NCBI GenBank assembly: GCA_002342025.1
Contig: DDPD01000056.1
Coordinates: forward strand, 1-26,787
Length of the DNA stretch: 26,787 nt
Direction: 5' to 3'
Origin: Moraxellaceae bacterium UBA2477
Lineage (GTDB): Bacteria; Pseudomonadota; Gammaproteobacteria; Pseudomonadales; Moraxellaceae
Numbering within the stretch: the stretch's first letter is position 1; each line of letters starts with the position of its first letter. The position numbers and the translations under genes were made by a program. Positions 9,372 to 16,734 of this stretch are shown here, piece by piece. A model generated the notes under the pieces. That model was not told where the DNA came from. It saw only the letters and a list, made by a program, of their open reading frames with translations, and searched no databases.

Positions 9372-10358
9372 TTATTCCGCGTTGTCCGAGCACTCTGCGG
9401 CTGAGGCATCGATTTTGCAGCGTACTTTCTTCAGTAGCTTCATCATCTTCACGTCGTAAGTGCCATCCTTCGTGAGGATCAGTCGTGATTCACGCATCAT
9501 GACCACGTAGCGGGCTTTGTCGTTTGCGCTCAATTCCATCCAGTAGTTTGCCGGAATCGTATCTTCAGACTGCTTAGCGATGAGCTCGGCGCGATCGAGC
9601 TGTGTGAGTGAATAGGCACGAGCCTTGGCGCCGAAATCAGCGGGCCACTTGTCCTTGCGGATAATCATCATGCCGGTCATTTGAATCAGCGGAAAGCGAT
9701 ACACCGCGCCGGTGGTGCCAAGCCCTTTGTAGAGCTCAAATGGCTTATAGGCGATGGCCGGTGCCGCAATGATATCGACCTGCCCGTTATTGAATTTTGG
9801 AGCAAAGCTGGTGATGTCAGACGCCACGGGTTGCAGACCCATTTGCTGAGCCATTTTGGCTTGTGACTTGTCAAAGTCGAGCACGGCAATTTTTTTGCCG
9901 GCGGCCTTCTCAATGGAATTGATGTTGCGGTCGCGGACCATGATGTAGGCCCCGCCCAAGGGAGCGACTCCGATCACTTCGTATTGCCCCGAGGTCATTG
10001 CGGGGGCCATTTGTGGACTGGCAATCGCTTGCAGGGCAATGCGCAAATGCTTGTAGGTAGGCACCGCGCCAATCGAATCTAAGCTACCCACAAAATGATT
10101 GAACTGACGCCCACGCAATGTCGTGACCGCAATGCCATCACATTGACCGGCTTTGAAGTCTTCAGTAACGACGCGCTCGTCCGTATAGGCTTTTAACGTG
10201 AGCGGAATTTTCCATTGCTTGGCAACCAAGGCGAAGTCTTTAGCAATTTCAAATGCAGGCCCTTGAGCGCCCAAGGGATCAAATACGCAGTACAGGCCTG
10301 CCATCGAGTTGCTGCTGATGGCCAAAAGAGCCGACGCGGCGAGTGTTTTTATTTTCAT
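9372..10358 (-). CDS. Periplasmic solute-binding-like protein (AdeT/DUF6091 type)
   Basis: The 328-aa protein has a short cleavable signal peptide (MKIKTLAASALLAISSNSMA, cut after about residue 20) and a two-lobed solute-binding-protein pattern: an AFEIAKDFALVAKQW opening, GQCDGIAVTTLRGRQF, a GGAYIMVRD strand, and GQVDIIAAPAIAYKPFE. It resembles proteins annotated as putative solute-binding proteins or AdeT-like; that family assignment is from memory. No transporter genes are adjacent, so the ligand and partner are unknown. It is convergent with mmsB (36-bp gap, no obvious terminator) and divergent from an acyltransferase gene across 296 bp. Two cysteine pairs are possible: one near the N-terminus (GLYCVFD, GQCDG) and one near the C-terminus (VRCKID, AAECSD). 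Confidence 0.75.
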   Translation of the reverse strand: MKIKTLAASALLAISSNSMAGLYCVFDPLGAQGPAFEIAKDFALVAKQWKIPLTLKAYTDERVVTEDFKAGQCDGIAVTTLRGRQFNHFVGSLDSIGAVPTYKHLRIALQAIASPQMAPAMTSGQYEVIGVAPLGGAYIMVRDRNINSIEKAAGKKIAVLDFDKSQAKMAQQMGLQPVASDITSFAPKFNNGQVDIIAAPAIAYKPFELYKGLGTTGAVYRFPLIQMTGMMIIRKDKWPADFGAKARAYSLTQLDRAELIAKQSEDTIPANYWMELSANDKARYVVMMRESRLILTKDGTYDVKMMKLLKKVRCKIDASAAECSDNAE

Positions 10359-10381
10359 CTAATTCATCCCAGAATTTAGGT

Positions 10382-10398
10382 GCAGTTAAACAAACTGC
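10382..10398. promoter_or_regulatory. Dyad in the leader of the solute-binding-like gene
   Basis: A perfect 6-bp inverted repeat, GCAGTT / AACTGC, with a 5-base spacer, 24 bases upstream of the start of the gene at 10358. It could be an operator for an unknown repressor or a small hairpin in the 5' leader. No regulator gene is adjacent. Confidence 0.35.
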
Positions 10399-10654
10399 TA
10401 GGTCTTATTGTGTTGGCGATTGTAGGATGATTTCAGTGAGATGACCTTAGCTATGTGCAGAAATTAAGCAGTCATTTGGGGTCAAAAATCGGTGACCGTT
10501 GAATTAGTAGACAATTGCCGAAAATTCAAACAAAACTTGGAATCCCTTGTGCTTACTGGCATACAGGCGATTCACGGCAGCTTTCCCACGAACTTGTCCA
10601 CAGCAGTCGGGGATAAGTTTTTCAAATCAGGATGATTGACGGAATAGGTGGTAC

Positions 10655-11524
10655 ATGGCTCGATTAACCCGTGCTGAGCAACTGGCGCAGCAAGCCTTTG
10701 GCGACTTTAAGGCGCCATCAGCAAAGAAATTACATCGCCTGATGGCGCCCATGCGAGCGTGGTTTAGCCCACAATTTTATGGCTTAGACAGCTTGGACCT
10801 AAAGCGTCCAGCCTTGTTTGTGGGCAATCATGCGCTTTTTAGTATTGATGCCGGTCTCATGCTGGATCACCTTTACACGCATTACGGCGTGCTGCCGCGT
10901 TCATTGGGCGATCACCTACATTTTCGAATTCCCGGCTGGGGCCAGGCCGTGACAGATTACGGCGGGGTAGAGGGCACACCCGAGAATTGCAGTGAACTGA
11001 TGCGGCGTGGCGAATCCATACTGGTCTTTCCCGGCGGCGCGCGCGAAGTGAATCGCCGTAAATCCGACCGTTATGAAGTGATTTGGAAGCAGCGCACGGG
11101 CTTTGCACGCCTCGCTATCCAGCATGGCTACGACATTATTCCGTTTGCGTCCGTGGGCGCTAACGAGAGCTACGAGATTGTTCTTGATGCCGATGATGTG
11201 CGCAGCTCAAAGCTTTGGCAGTGGCTGGATCGTGGCGGCCGATTGAACAAATTAGTGCGCGATGGTGATCTGCTTTCGCCGGTGGTAAAGGGCATTGGCC
11301 CGACCCTGCTACCTCGCCCACAACCCTTTTACTTTGCCTTTGGCGAGCGCATTTCGACTGCGCCTTGGCAAACCGAGGCGGTGGATCAGTCCAGCCTGTG
11401 GGCTGTGCGCGATCAGACCGAACGTGCCATTCATAGTTTGATGGCTCAGCTGCAAGTGCAGCGCCAAATAGACCAACCTAAATGGCCGGCTTGGCGACGC
11501 TGGTTGGCGCCATTACAAGATTGA
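10655..11524 (+). CDS. Lysophospholipid acyltransferase-family protein (PlsC/DGAT-like)
   Basis: A 289-aa membrane-associated acyltransferase. The first block is GNHALFSID, where His59 and Asp65 form the catalytic pair with five residues between them, the spacing seen in TMEM68/phytyl-ester-synthase-like members instead of the HX4D of classic PlsC. The third block is VFPGGAREVNRRKSDRYEV at about 124-142, followed by the GFARLAIQHGYDIIPFASVGANE segment split around residue 155-171. This subgroup transfers acyl groups from acyl-CoA to diacylglycerol or alcohols; the acceptor here is not known. The preceding gap of 296 bases holds two short dyads and no other gene. The class II aldolase-like gene follows after 25 bases, so the two are probably co-transcribed. 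Confidence 0.85.
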   Translation: MARLTRAEQLAQQAFGDFKAPSAKKLHRLMAPMRAWFSPQFYGLDSLDLKRPALFVGNHALFSIDAGLMLDHLYTHYGVLPRSLGDHLHFRIPGWGQAVTDYGGVEGTPENCSELMRRGESILVFPGGAREVNRRKSDRYEVIWKQRTGFARLAIQHGYDIIPFASVGANESYEIVLDADDVRSSKLWQWLDRGGRLNKLVRDGDLLSPVVKGIGPTLLPRPQPFYFAFGERISTAPWQTEAVDQSSLWAVRDQTERAIHSLMAQLQVQRQIDQPKWPAWRRWLAPLQD

Positions 11525-11549
11525 ACGGCAGGCATTAAAAGGAGTACTT

Positions 11550-12305
11550 ATGGATCTACCATCACTGCAAGGTCAGGTTAGCGCCGAGGAATGGCAGCTG
11601 CGGTGTGATCTGGCTGCCTGCTATCGCCTAGTGGCTGCCTATGGCTGGAGCGATCTGGTGTTCACGCATATTTCGGTGCGACTGCCGGGACCGGATCATC
11701 ATTTTCTCATCAATCCCTATGGCCTGATGTTTGACGAAATCACGGCGTCCTCGTTGATAAAAGTCGATCAGTACTGCAACAAGCTAAGCGAGTCACCGTT
11801 TCCGGTCAATCCGGCCGGGTTTGTCATTCACAGTGCGGTACATGAAGCGCGAGAGGATGTGCAGTGTGTGCTGCACACGCATACGCGTGCCGGTGTGGCG
11901 GTGAGTGCGCAAAAGGTGGGCGTGCTGCCGATATCGCAGCAATCGACCTTTGTGCTGGCGTCGTTGGCGTATCACGACTACGAAGGGGTGGCGTTCCGGC
12001 CAGACGAAAAGCCGCGCCTGCAGGCCGATCTCGGTGCCGCGAATTTCCTCATGCTGCGCAACCACGGTCTGCTGACCTGCGGCGCCAGCATTGCGGATGC
12101 GTTTCTTAATATGTATGTGTTCGAGAGCACTTGCCAGATTCAGCTCGCGGCACAAGCTGGCGGCGAGCTGATTACAGTTGATCCACGCATTGTGGCCGGT
12201 GTGGCCGAGGCCATGCGCGTGCAGACCGGCGGCATGGGCGGCGCTTTTGCGTGGCCGGCACTGCTGCGCAAAGTTGAGAAGCTGGATCCGGGCTATCGCA
12301 GCTGA
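11550..12305 (+). CDS. Class II aldolase/adducin-family protein
   Basis: A 251-aa protein of the class II aldolase fold, with an AAGGAG ribosome binding site seven bases before its ATG. Zinc-ligand histidines are present: His109 and His111 in VLHTHTRAG and His172 in LRNHGLLTCG. The catalytic glutamate of fuculose-phosphate aldolase appears to be replaced by Gly90 in the NPAGFVIHSAVHEARED segment. This is usual in the adducin-like branch, whose substrates are mostly unknown, so an aldol cleavage role should not be assumed. It is likely co-transcribed with the upstream acyltransferase. It converges on the hydroxylase gene, with only 24 bases between the stops. Confidence 0.88.
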   Translation: MDLPSLQGQVSAEEWQLRCDLAACYRLVAAYGWSDLVFTHISVRLPGPDHHFLINPYGLMFDEITASSLIKVDQYCNKLSESPFPVNPAGFVIHSAVHEAREDVQCVLHTHTRAGVAVSAQKVGVLPISQQSTFVLASLAYHDYEGVAFRPDEKPRLQADLGAANFLMLRNHGLLTCGASIADAFLNMYVFESTCQIQLAAQAGGELITVDPRIVAGVAEAMRVQTGGMGGAFAWPALLRKVEKLDPGYRS

Positions 12306-12329
12306 AAAAGCCAGTGACGAGGAGGCTGA

Positions 12330-13259
12330 TTAGCGCTCCTCGGTCTCCCAGGTGCGCACCGGTTTGTGACCGGGGCGTTGCCAGTCCGGCGGCATAATCA
12401 AATGCTTCAGGCGTTGACCAAACGGGCCGGGCGAGAAGACATCACGCAGCATATCCACCATTTCGTGCACATTCAGCACCAAGAAATTATAGGAGCGAAT
12501 CTGCTGAGTGATGCCGTACTCGACCTTGGCTTTTTCCTCGGCGTAGGTGCCGAACCAGCGATCAAAAATGATCAGCACGCCACCGTAGTTCTTGTCGATG
12601 TATTCCGGGTTGCGACCGTGGTGAACGCGATGGTTGGACGGCGTATCAAAGAGGTATTCGTACCACTTCGGGAAGCGTCCAACGGATTCTGTGTGCACGA
12701 AATACTGGTAGGCCAAGTCAACGGCTAGGCAGAACATCACCACGGCTGGCGGCACGCCGAGCCAGACCAGCGGCAGGTAAAACACGAAGCTACCTACAAA
12801 AGCGTTAAGCAGGCTCTGCCGCATGGCATTGGTAAAGTTCATGGTCTCGCCGCTGTGATGCGGCACATGCGCTGTCCAGAACCAACGCACGCGGTGCGAG
12901 GTGCGATGGAACCAGTAGTAGCTGAATTCTACCGCCACGAAAATCGGCAGGATGGTCCAACCATTGACCGGGATGTCGAACAGGCGGTGATTAAACACCC
13001 AAGCGAAAATGCCCCCCGTGAGCAGTAGCCACATCACACCCTCAAAGACTTGGTAGCTGGCACCGAGTGATAAGTTGGCGATGATTTCTTTGGGGTGAAA
13101 GCTGGCGTGATGACCACGCTGTTTTTGCACCACAAACTCAATCATAAAGGCGAGCAGGAATAGGGGCGTCATGCCGATCAGGAAGACCTGCTTCCAATCC
13201 ACATCCTGGCCAAAAATACTGTGTAAAAACGGCATGAAGGGTTGCAGTAATTCCGTCAT
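12330..13259 (-). CDS. Sterol desaturase / fatty acid hydroxylase-family membrane enzyme
   Basis: A 309-aa integral membrane di-iron oxygenase. The histidine clusters are all visible: His118 and His122 (FHRTSH), His131, His134 and His135 (HVPHH), His189 (YFVHTESV), and His210, His213 and His214 (NHRVHHG). Hydrophobic segments lie at about 25-45, 65-90, 100-115 and 150-185. Members hydroxylate or desaturate sterols, fatty acids, carotenoids or glyceryl ethers; the substrate here cannot be told. It follows a DUF4345 gene by 12 bases on the minus strand, and the pair is divergent from an araC gene, so an inducible lipid-modifying operon is likely. Confidence 0.92.
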   Translation of the reverse strand: MTELLQPFMPFLHSIFGQDVDWKQVFLIGMTPLFLLAFMIEFVVQKQRGHHASFHPKEIIANLSLGASYQVFEGVMWLLLTGGIFAWVFNHRLFDIPVNGWTILPIFVAVEFSYYWFHRTSHRVRWFWTAHVPHHSGETMNFTNAMRQSLLNAFVGSFVFYLPLVWLGVPPAVVMFCLAVDLAYQYFVHTESVGRFPKWYEYLFDTPSNHRVHHGRNPEYIDKNYGGVLIIFDRWFGTYAEEKAKVEYGITQQIRSYNFLVLNVHEMVDMLRDVFSPGPFGQRLKHLIMPPDWQRPGHKPVRTWETEER

Positions 13260-13271
13260 GAGAAGTCTCCT

Positions 13272-13661
13272 TTAAGCGGCTTTTGATAGGCGCTGAAACA
13301 ACACCCAAGAGATGAGGGCGGTGATACTTTCGAGCACGATCAGCCCCTGTATAAACGCATTCGGTTGGCCATCAATTGCCACACTAATGAGGCGGCCCGT
13401 GACCAGGCCGCCAACAATGAGCGCTTGCGCCAGTAAGGCTGGGCGCAGATAGGTTTTGCAGCGCAAGCCAGCTAGCAGAAACAAACCCATACCGATCTGC
13501 AAGCCGCCGTAATTTGCGCGCAATTCGTTTAGTGCGTTCACGGTGTTGATGTTGAGCTCGACCGGCGCCATCGCCGCTAAAGGGTCGTAGAATGTGTTGG
13601 CGCCAATGAGCAGAAAGCTCAGGCCGCAGAGCAGCAGAAAACCTTGCGTGAATTTTTCCAT
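13272..13661 (-). CDS. DUF4345-type small membrane protein
   Basis: A 129-aa protein with four predicted membrane helices (about 8-22, 45-65, 75-95 and 105-123) and the FYDPLAAMAP and ANYGGLQIGMGLFLL motifs that I associate with DUF4345. I chose the ATG at 13661 because GAGG lies nine bases upstream; an in-frame start at 13709 would add 16 polar residues. Its function is unknown. It is first in a two-gene operon with the hydroxylase (12-base gap) and divergent from araC, suggesting a helper or linked role in the same lipid chemistry. Confidence 0.82.
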   Translation of the reverse strand: MEKFTQGFLLLCGLSFLLIGANTFYDPLAAMAPVELNINTVNALNELRANYGGLQIGMGLFLLAGLRCKTYLRPALLAQALIVGGLVTGRLISVAIDGQPNAFIQGLIVLESITALISWVLFQRLSKAA

Positions 13662-13731
13662 GATGGTGTGCCTCGTGGTTTTTTTGGTTTCTTTTACACG
13701 ATGCATCATGTCGGCTTTATGGCCAGCTGTC

Positions 13732-13761
13732 TTGACGCTTTAAGACGCTTTTTGACATAGT
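13732..13761 (+). promoter_or_regulatory. Putative araC promoter (-35 TTGACG, -10 CATAGT)
   Basis: TTGACG at 13732-13737 and CATAGT at 13756-13761 are separated by 18 bases. Transcription would start close to 13768, immediately before the araC ATG at 13769. The -35 and spacer overlap the GACGCTT direct repeats, as expected for autoregulation. Confidence 0.4.
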
Positions 13762-13790
13762 CTGCCAAATGCAAAACTCATCTGACGCTT
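13734..13790. repeat. GACGCTT direct repeats, candidate AraC operator
   Basis: GACGCTT occurs at 13734-13740, 13744-13750 and 13784-13790. The offsets of 10 and 40 bases are whole helical turns, so all three copies face the same side of the DNA. Two copies lie in the divergent promoter region and the third just inside the araC coding sequence. Confidence 0.55.
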
Positions 13791-14791
13791 CCGTTTATGT
13801 CGCCGCCTCTATCGCGAATTTGCTCGTCTGTTTTCTCGATCAGCGACGTTTGGCGCTACCGGTGTTGCGTGAACGTTTAACTAAATTAGCTCAAGGGTCA
13901 CGCTTTCCCATTACCACCTGGTGGGCCTTGCTGGAAGAGATTGAGCAGGCGTGTCCGAATGAGCCGGCACTCGGGCTGCAAATAGGCCGTTGTGCTCAAC
14001 CGCATCATATTGGCGTGCTCGGCTACCTCGCCATGTACAGCGAAACCCTAGGACAAGCGCTGTTTCGCTTTAGCCGATTTCAGCCCCTGTTGCATAACCT
14101 CGCGCCCTCGGTGATCAGTCAACAAAATGACACGCTCGTGATTGGCTGGGGCAAGGGTGAGCGAGAATCCACCCTGCTTTCGGATGATGTCGTCTCTGCG
14201 GGTCTGTGTGGTTTTGCCCGCCAGCTCACCGGCCGCAGTGATGTCCGCCTGACGGCGGTATACAGTCCGCATCCGCCGCCTGCCGACTTATCGCCTTACA
14301 CGCTTTTTTACGGCTGCCCGGTGGTTTTCAATAGCCCCGTCTCAGCGTTGCATATGCCGCTTGAGGTCATGGGCTTAGCCATCAACAGTCAGGACCCTCA
14401 CCTGACCGGGCTGCTTGAGCAGCAAGCAGAAGCGATGCTGCAGGCATTGCCTGAACCGGATTCGCTGCTGAAGGAATTGCATCGCCAGATCGTTGCGGTG
14501 CTTCAGGATGGCCCACCCGAGGCGACCATCGTGGCGGCACGCATGGGTCTGTCTGAGCGCTCGCTATACCGCGCTTTGCAGGAACGTGGGCTGCGTTACA
14601 AGCAGGTGCTGAATACACTGCGTTTCGAGCTGGCCAAAGACTATTTGCGTGACCTGCAACTGTCATTGCCCGAGATTTCATTGCTGTTGGGCTACGCCGA
14701 GCAGAGTGTGTTTTCACGGGCGTTCAGGGAGTGGGCAGGGGAGTCGCCGATGCGTTGGCGCAAAACACAATTACTGGGGAACTCACCTTGA
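13769..14791 (+). CDS. AraC-family transcriptional regulator (arabinose-binding-like N-terminus)
   Basis: The 340-aa regulator has an N-terminal ligand-sensing domain of the type found in OruR/ArgR-like AraC proteins (about 20-205, with ALGLQIGR and GVLGYLAMYSETLGQAL) and a C-terminal double helix-turn-helix (about 240-335), ending with LLGYAEQSVFSRAFREWAG, a strong AraC signature. No Shine-Dalgarno is visible before the ATG and no other good start is nearby; a promoter placed just ahead suggests a leaderless message. It is divergent from the DUF4345-hydroxylase pair, its probable target, and overlaps the start of the downstream methyltransferase gene. Confidence 0.93.
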   Translation: MQNSSDASVYVAASIANLLVCFLDQRRLALPVLRERLTKLAQGSRFPITTWWALLEEIEQACPNEPALGLQIGRCAQPHHIGVLGYLAMYSETLGQALFRFSRFQPLLHNLAPSVISQQNDTLVIGWGKGERESTLLSDDVVSAGLCGFARQLTGRSDVRLTAVYSPHPPPADLSPYTLFYGCPVVFNSPVSALHMPLEVMGLAINSQDPHLTGLLEQQAEAMLQALPEPDSLLKELHRQIVAVLQDGPPEATIVAARMGLSERSLYRALQERGLRYKQVLNTLRFELAKDYLRDLQLSLPEISLLLGYAEQSVFSRAFREWAGESPMRWRKTQLLGNSP

Positions 14792-15390
14792 CGCGTTTGA
14801 CCATCAAATCCAGCTCACCCGAGGGCCGTATCAAGCGCGGTCGACGACCGCTGCCGATAGCTGCTGAGCCTTCAATTGTCGAGGCTGGTGAGCGCGCGGT
14901 TATTGGCCTGATCAATCCGAAAAGCCCGGACAATGTCGGTGCGGTTTTACGGGCGGCAGGTTGCTATGGCGTGGACACGGTGTATTACACCGGCACACGT
15001 TTTGAACGTGCCGCGAAGTATCAACTGGATACCAAGCGACGCAGTGACACCATTGCCTTAACCGGCGTGGCGTCGCTCTTGGCGCAACAGCAGTCTGGGC
15101 AGGCGTTAGTGTGTGTCGAACTGGCTGAAGGCGCGACGCCGTTGCCGGCATTCCAACACCCATCAGATGCGCTGTATGTGTTTGGCCCAGAAGATGGCTC
15201 GATAGATCAAGCGCTGATAGATGCCGCCGATGCCGTGGTTTATGTGCCGACCATAGGCTGCATGAATCTGGCGGCGACGGTGAATGTACTGCTCTATGAC
15301 CGGCTGGCTAAACAGCAAAACGCCATCGACCATCTCGAGCGCGTTCGAACCAGTCGCGATGTGAATAATCGCTTGGTGGTGAAGGCCTGA
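14788..15390 (+). CDS. RNA methyltransferase, TrmH (SpoU) family
   Basis: A SAM-dependent SPOUT enzyme of 200 aa, which usually 2'-O-methylates tRNA or rRNA. All three SpoU motifs are present: motif 1 NPKSPDNVGAVLRAAGCYG (about 43-61, with Asn49 and catalytic Arg55), motif 2 YVFGPEDGS (130-138) and motif 3 VPTIGCMNLAATVNVLLYDR (about 153-172). I chose the TTG at 14788, which overlaps the araC stop (TTGA), because GGGGA sits eight bases before it; a longer ATG-initiated frame from 14731 would lie deep inside araC. There is no N-terminal L30e-like substrate-binding domain, so this is a minimal single-domain member. The target RNA is unknown. It converges on the TSUP gene with three bases between stops. 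Confidence 0.9.
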   Translation: MTRLTIKSSSPEGRIKRGRRPLPIAAEPSIVEAGERAVIGLINPKSPDNVGAVLRAAGCYGVDTVYYTGTRFERAAKYQLDTKRRSDTIALTGVASLLAQQQSGQALVCVELAEGATPLPAFQHPSDALYVFGPEDGSIDQALIDAADAVVYVPTIGCMNLAATVNVLLYDRLAKQQNAIDHLERVRTSRDVNNRLVVKA

Positions 15391-15393
15391 TCG

Positions 15394-16149
15394 TTAGGCA
15401 AGTGCCTGCCAGAGGAGATGCACAGCCATTGCAGTGAGTAGCCAGTTCAAGCCTTGCTGAAAGCCGTCCTCGCTGCGGCCTGCGAGCCAGCGCTCACCCA
15501 GCCAAGTGCCGATTAATCCGCTGGCGATCATGGCCAGCAGCAGTGGCATCCAGGTGCCGAAAGCAAAGCCGAAAAAACCAAAGGCGATGATTTTTAGGCC
15601 GTGCTGCAGGCTCATACAGGCCGAAAACGTGGCCATGTGCTGCTGCCGGTCCAGCGTCTGCGTTTTCATCAGCGCGGCGACCAGCGGCCCCGTAGCGCCA
15701 ACAAACATGCTGATAAAACTGATGCTAATGCCGCCGCCCCAGAGCCCTGCCTGTTGTGTCTTGCCCTTTAAGGTCGGCCACTTCCCCCAGACCGCGTAGA
15801 GAATGAACAGAGCCAGCGCCAGGTTAAGGAGGTGTGCGGGGAGTTCGCGGGCAACGCTGCCCCCGGCGAATGCCCCCGCCAGCGCGCCGACCGCGAACGG
15901 CCAGACAATCACGGGTCGGATGTGCTCGCGCATGATCCAGGTGCGGCCAACATTGGAGCCAATTTGCACCACGCCATGCAGTGGTATGAGCGCTGCGGGT
16001 GGCACGAGAAAAGCCATGATGCCGAGCAGTAGCACGCCACCGCCAATGCCTAGCCCGGCCGTCAGTGCCGAAGTAAAGCCGGCGCTGATGACGAGCAGGA
16101 TGGCATGGCTGAGTGCTAGGCCATCGGGCAGTGCCAAGAGCGACTGCAT
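15394..16149 (-). CDS. Sulfite exporter TauE/SafE (TSUP) family permease
   Basis: A 251-aa polytopic inner-membrane protein with about eight helices. The TSUP pattern is clear: SAGFTSALTAGLGIGGGVLL near the N-terminus (about 22-41) and a second half-repeat around FISMFVGATGPLVAAL (about 148-163). TSUP proteins carry sulfite, sulfoacetate, taurine-related or other organic anions; nothing here fixes the substrate. It starts seven bases after the HIT-gene stop on the minus strand, so the two form an operon. The spacing between the AGG and the ATG is short, so the start is less certain. Confidence 0.9.
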   Translation of the reverse strand: MQSLLALPDGLALSHAILLVISAGFTSALTAGLGIGGGVLLLGIMAFLVPPAALIPLHGVVQIGSNVGRTWIMREHIRPVIVWPFAVGALAGAFAGGSVARELPAHLLNLALALFILYAVWGKWPTLKGKTQQAGLWGGGISISFISMFVGATGPLVAALMKTQTLDRQQHMATFSACMSLQHGLKIIAFGFFGFAFGTWMPLLLAMIASGLIGTWLGERWLAGRSEDGFQQGLNWLLTAMAVHLLWQALA

Positions 16150-16156
16150 GACCTGC

Positions 16157-16591
16157 TTAGACCGCCCATTCCAAAGTCACATCGCCCTGCGCTGGCAAAG
16201 CTGCACGCAAAATAGCCAATGTCTCTTTCAGCTCTTCTGGGGTGTAAGGCACGACCGGGTGCTTGCCCCAGATCGGAGCCGGCCAGGCCGGGTCATCGAC
16301 AAAGCGGGCCACCACATGCCAGTGCAATTGGCTAACCACATTGCCGAGGTTGGCAACATTCATTTTTTCCGCTTGAAGGGCTTCGTCGAGCTGACGACTG
16401 ACCCAAGACGATTCCCGCAGTAACTGTTGCTGATCGGCTTCGCTGAGTTCGTGGACTTCGCGCAGGTCGGCACGACGAGGAACCAGCACCAGCCACGGGT
16501 ATTGCGCATCATTCATGAGCAGTACTCGGCAGAGCGGGAAGTCACCGAGATGATAGGTGTCGGCGGCGAGGCGAGGGTGAAGCTGAAACAT
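16157..16591 (-). CDS. HIT-domain protein
   Basis: A 144-aa histidine-triad nucleotide-binding/hydrolase protein. The motif reads Q-L-H-W-H-V-V at 88-94: the first histidine of the triad is replaced by Gln, while the middle nucleophile His90 and the third His92 are kept. This Gln variant is common among proteobacterial HIT proteins. The YPWLVLVPRR strand at 31-40 and ANLGNVVSQ at about 80-88 also fit. These enzymes split nucleoside phosphoramidates or dinucleotides. It is the first gene of the HIT-TSUP pair and divergent from an araC gene. Confidence 0.92.
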   Translation of the reverse strand: MFQLHPRLAADTYHLGDFPLCRVLLMNDAQYPWLVLVPRRADLREVHELSEADQQQLLRESSWVSRQLDEALQAEKMNVANLGNVVSQLHWHVVARFVDDPAWPAPIWGKHPVVPYTPEELKETLAILRAALPAQGDVTLEWAV

Positions 16592-16662
16592 GAGCGTGCT
16601 CCGAATAGTCCAAAGATCAGGGCGTACAAGTAATATCCTCAGTGTAGCGAGCCTGCATGCAG

Positions 16663-16696
16663 CTTGCGCCAGCTTTTGTTACCCTTGCGCCAGCTT
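16663..16696. repeat. 13-bp perfect direct repeat with 21-bp period, candidate AraC operator
   Basis: CTTGCGCCAGCTT occurs at 16663-16675 and again at 16684-16696. The 21-base period is two helical turns, the usual layout of an AraC-type half-site pair. It lies 38 bases before the chosen araC start and 72 bases from the divergent HIT start. Confidence 0.6.
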
Positions 16697-16734
16697 ATTT
16701 TAGCGCCCCACATTTCTGCCGAGTCGGATACCTG

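Noticed and set aside
10594..10605. DnaA-box-like TTGTCCACA
   Set aside because: A single mismatched box with no cluster, no AT-rich unwinding region and no dnaA or dnaN nearby.
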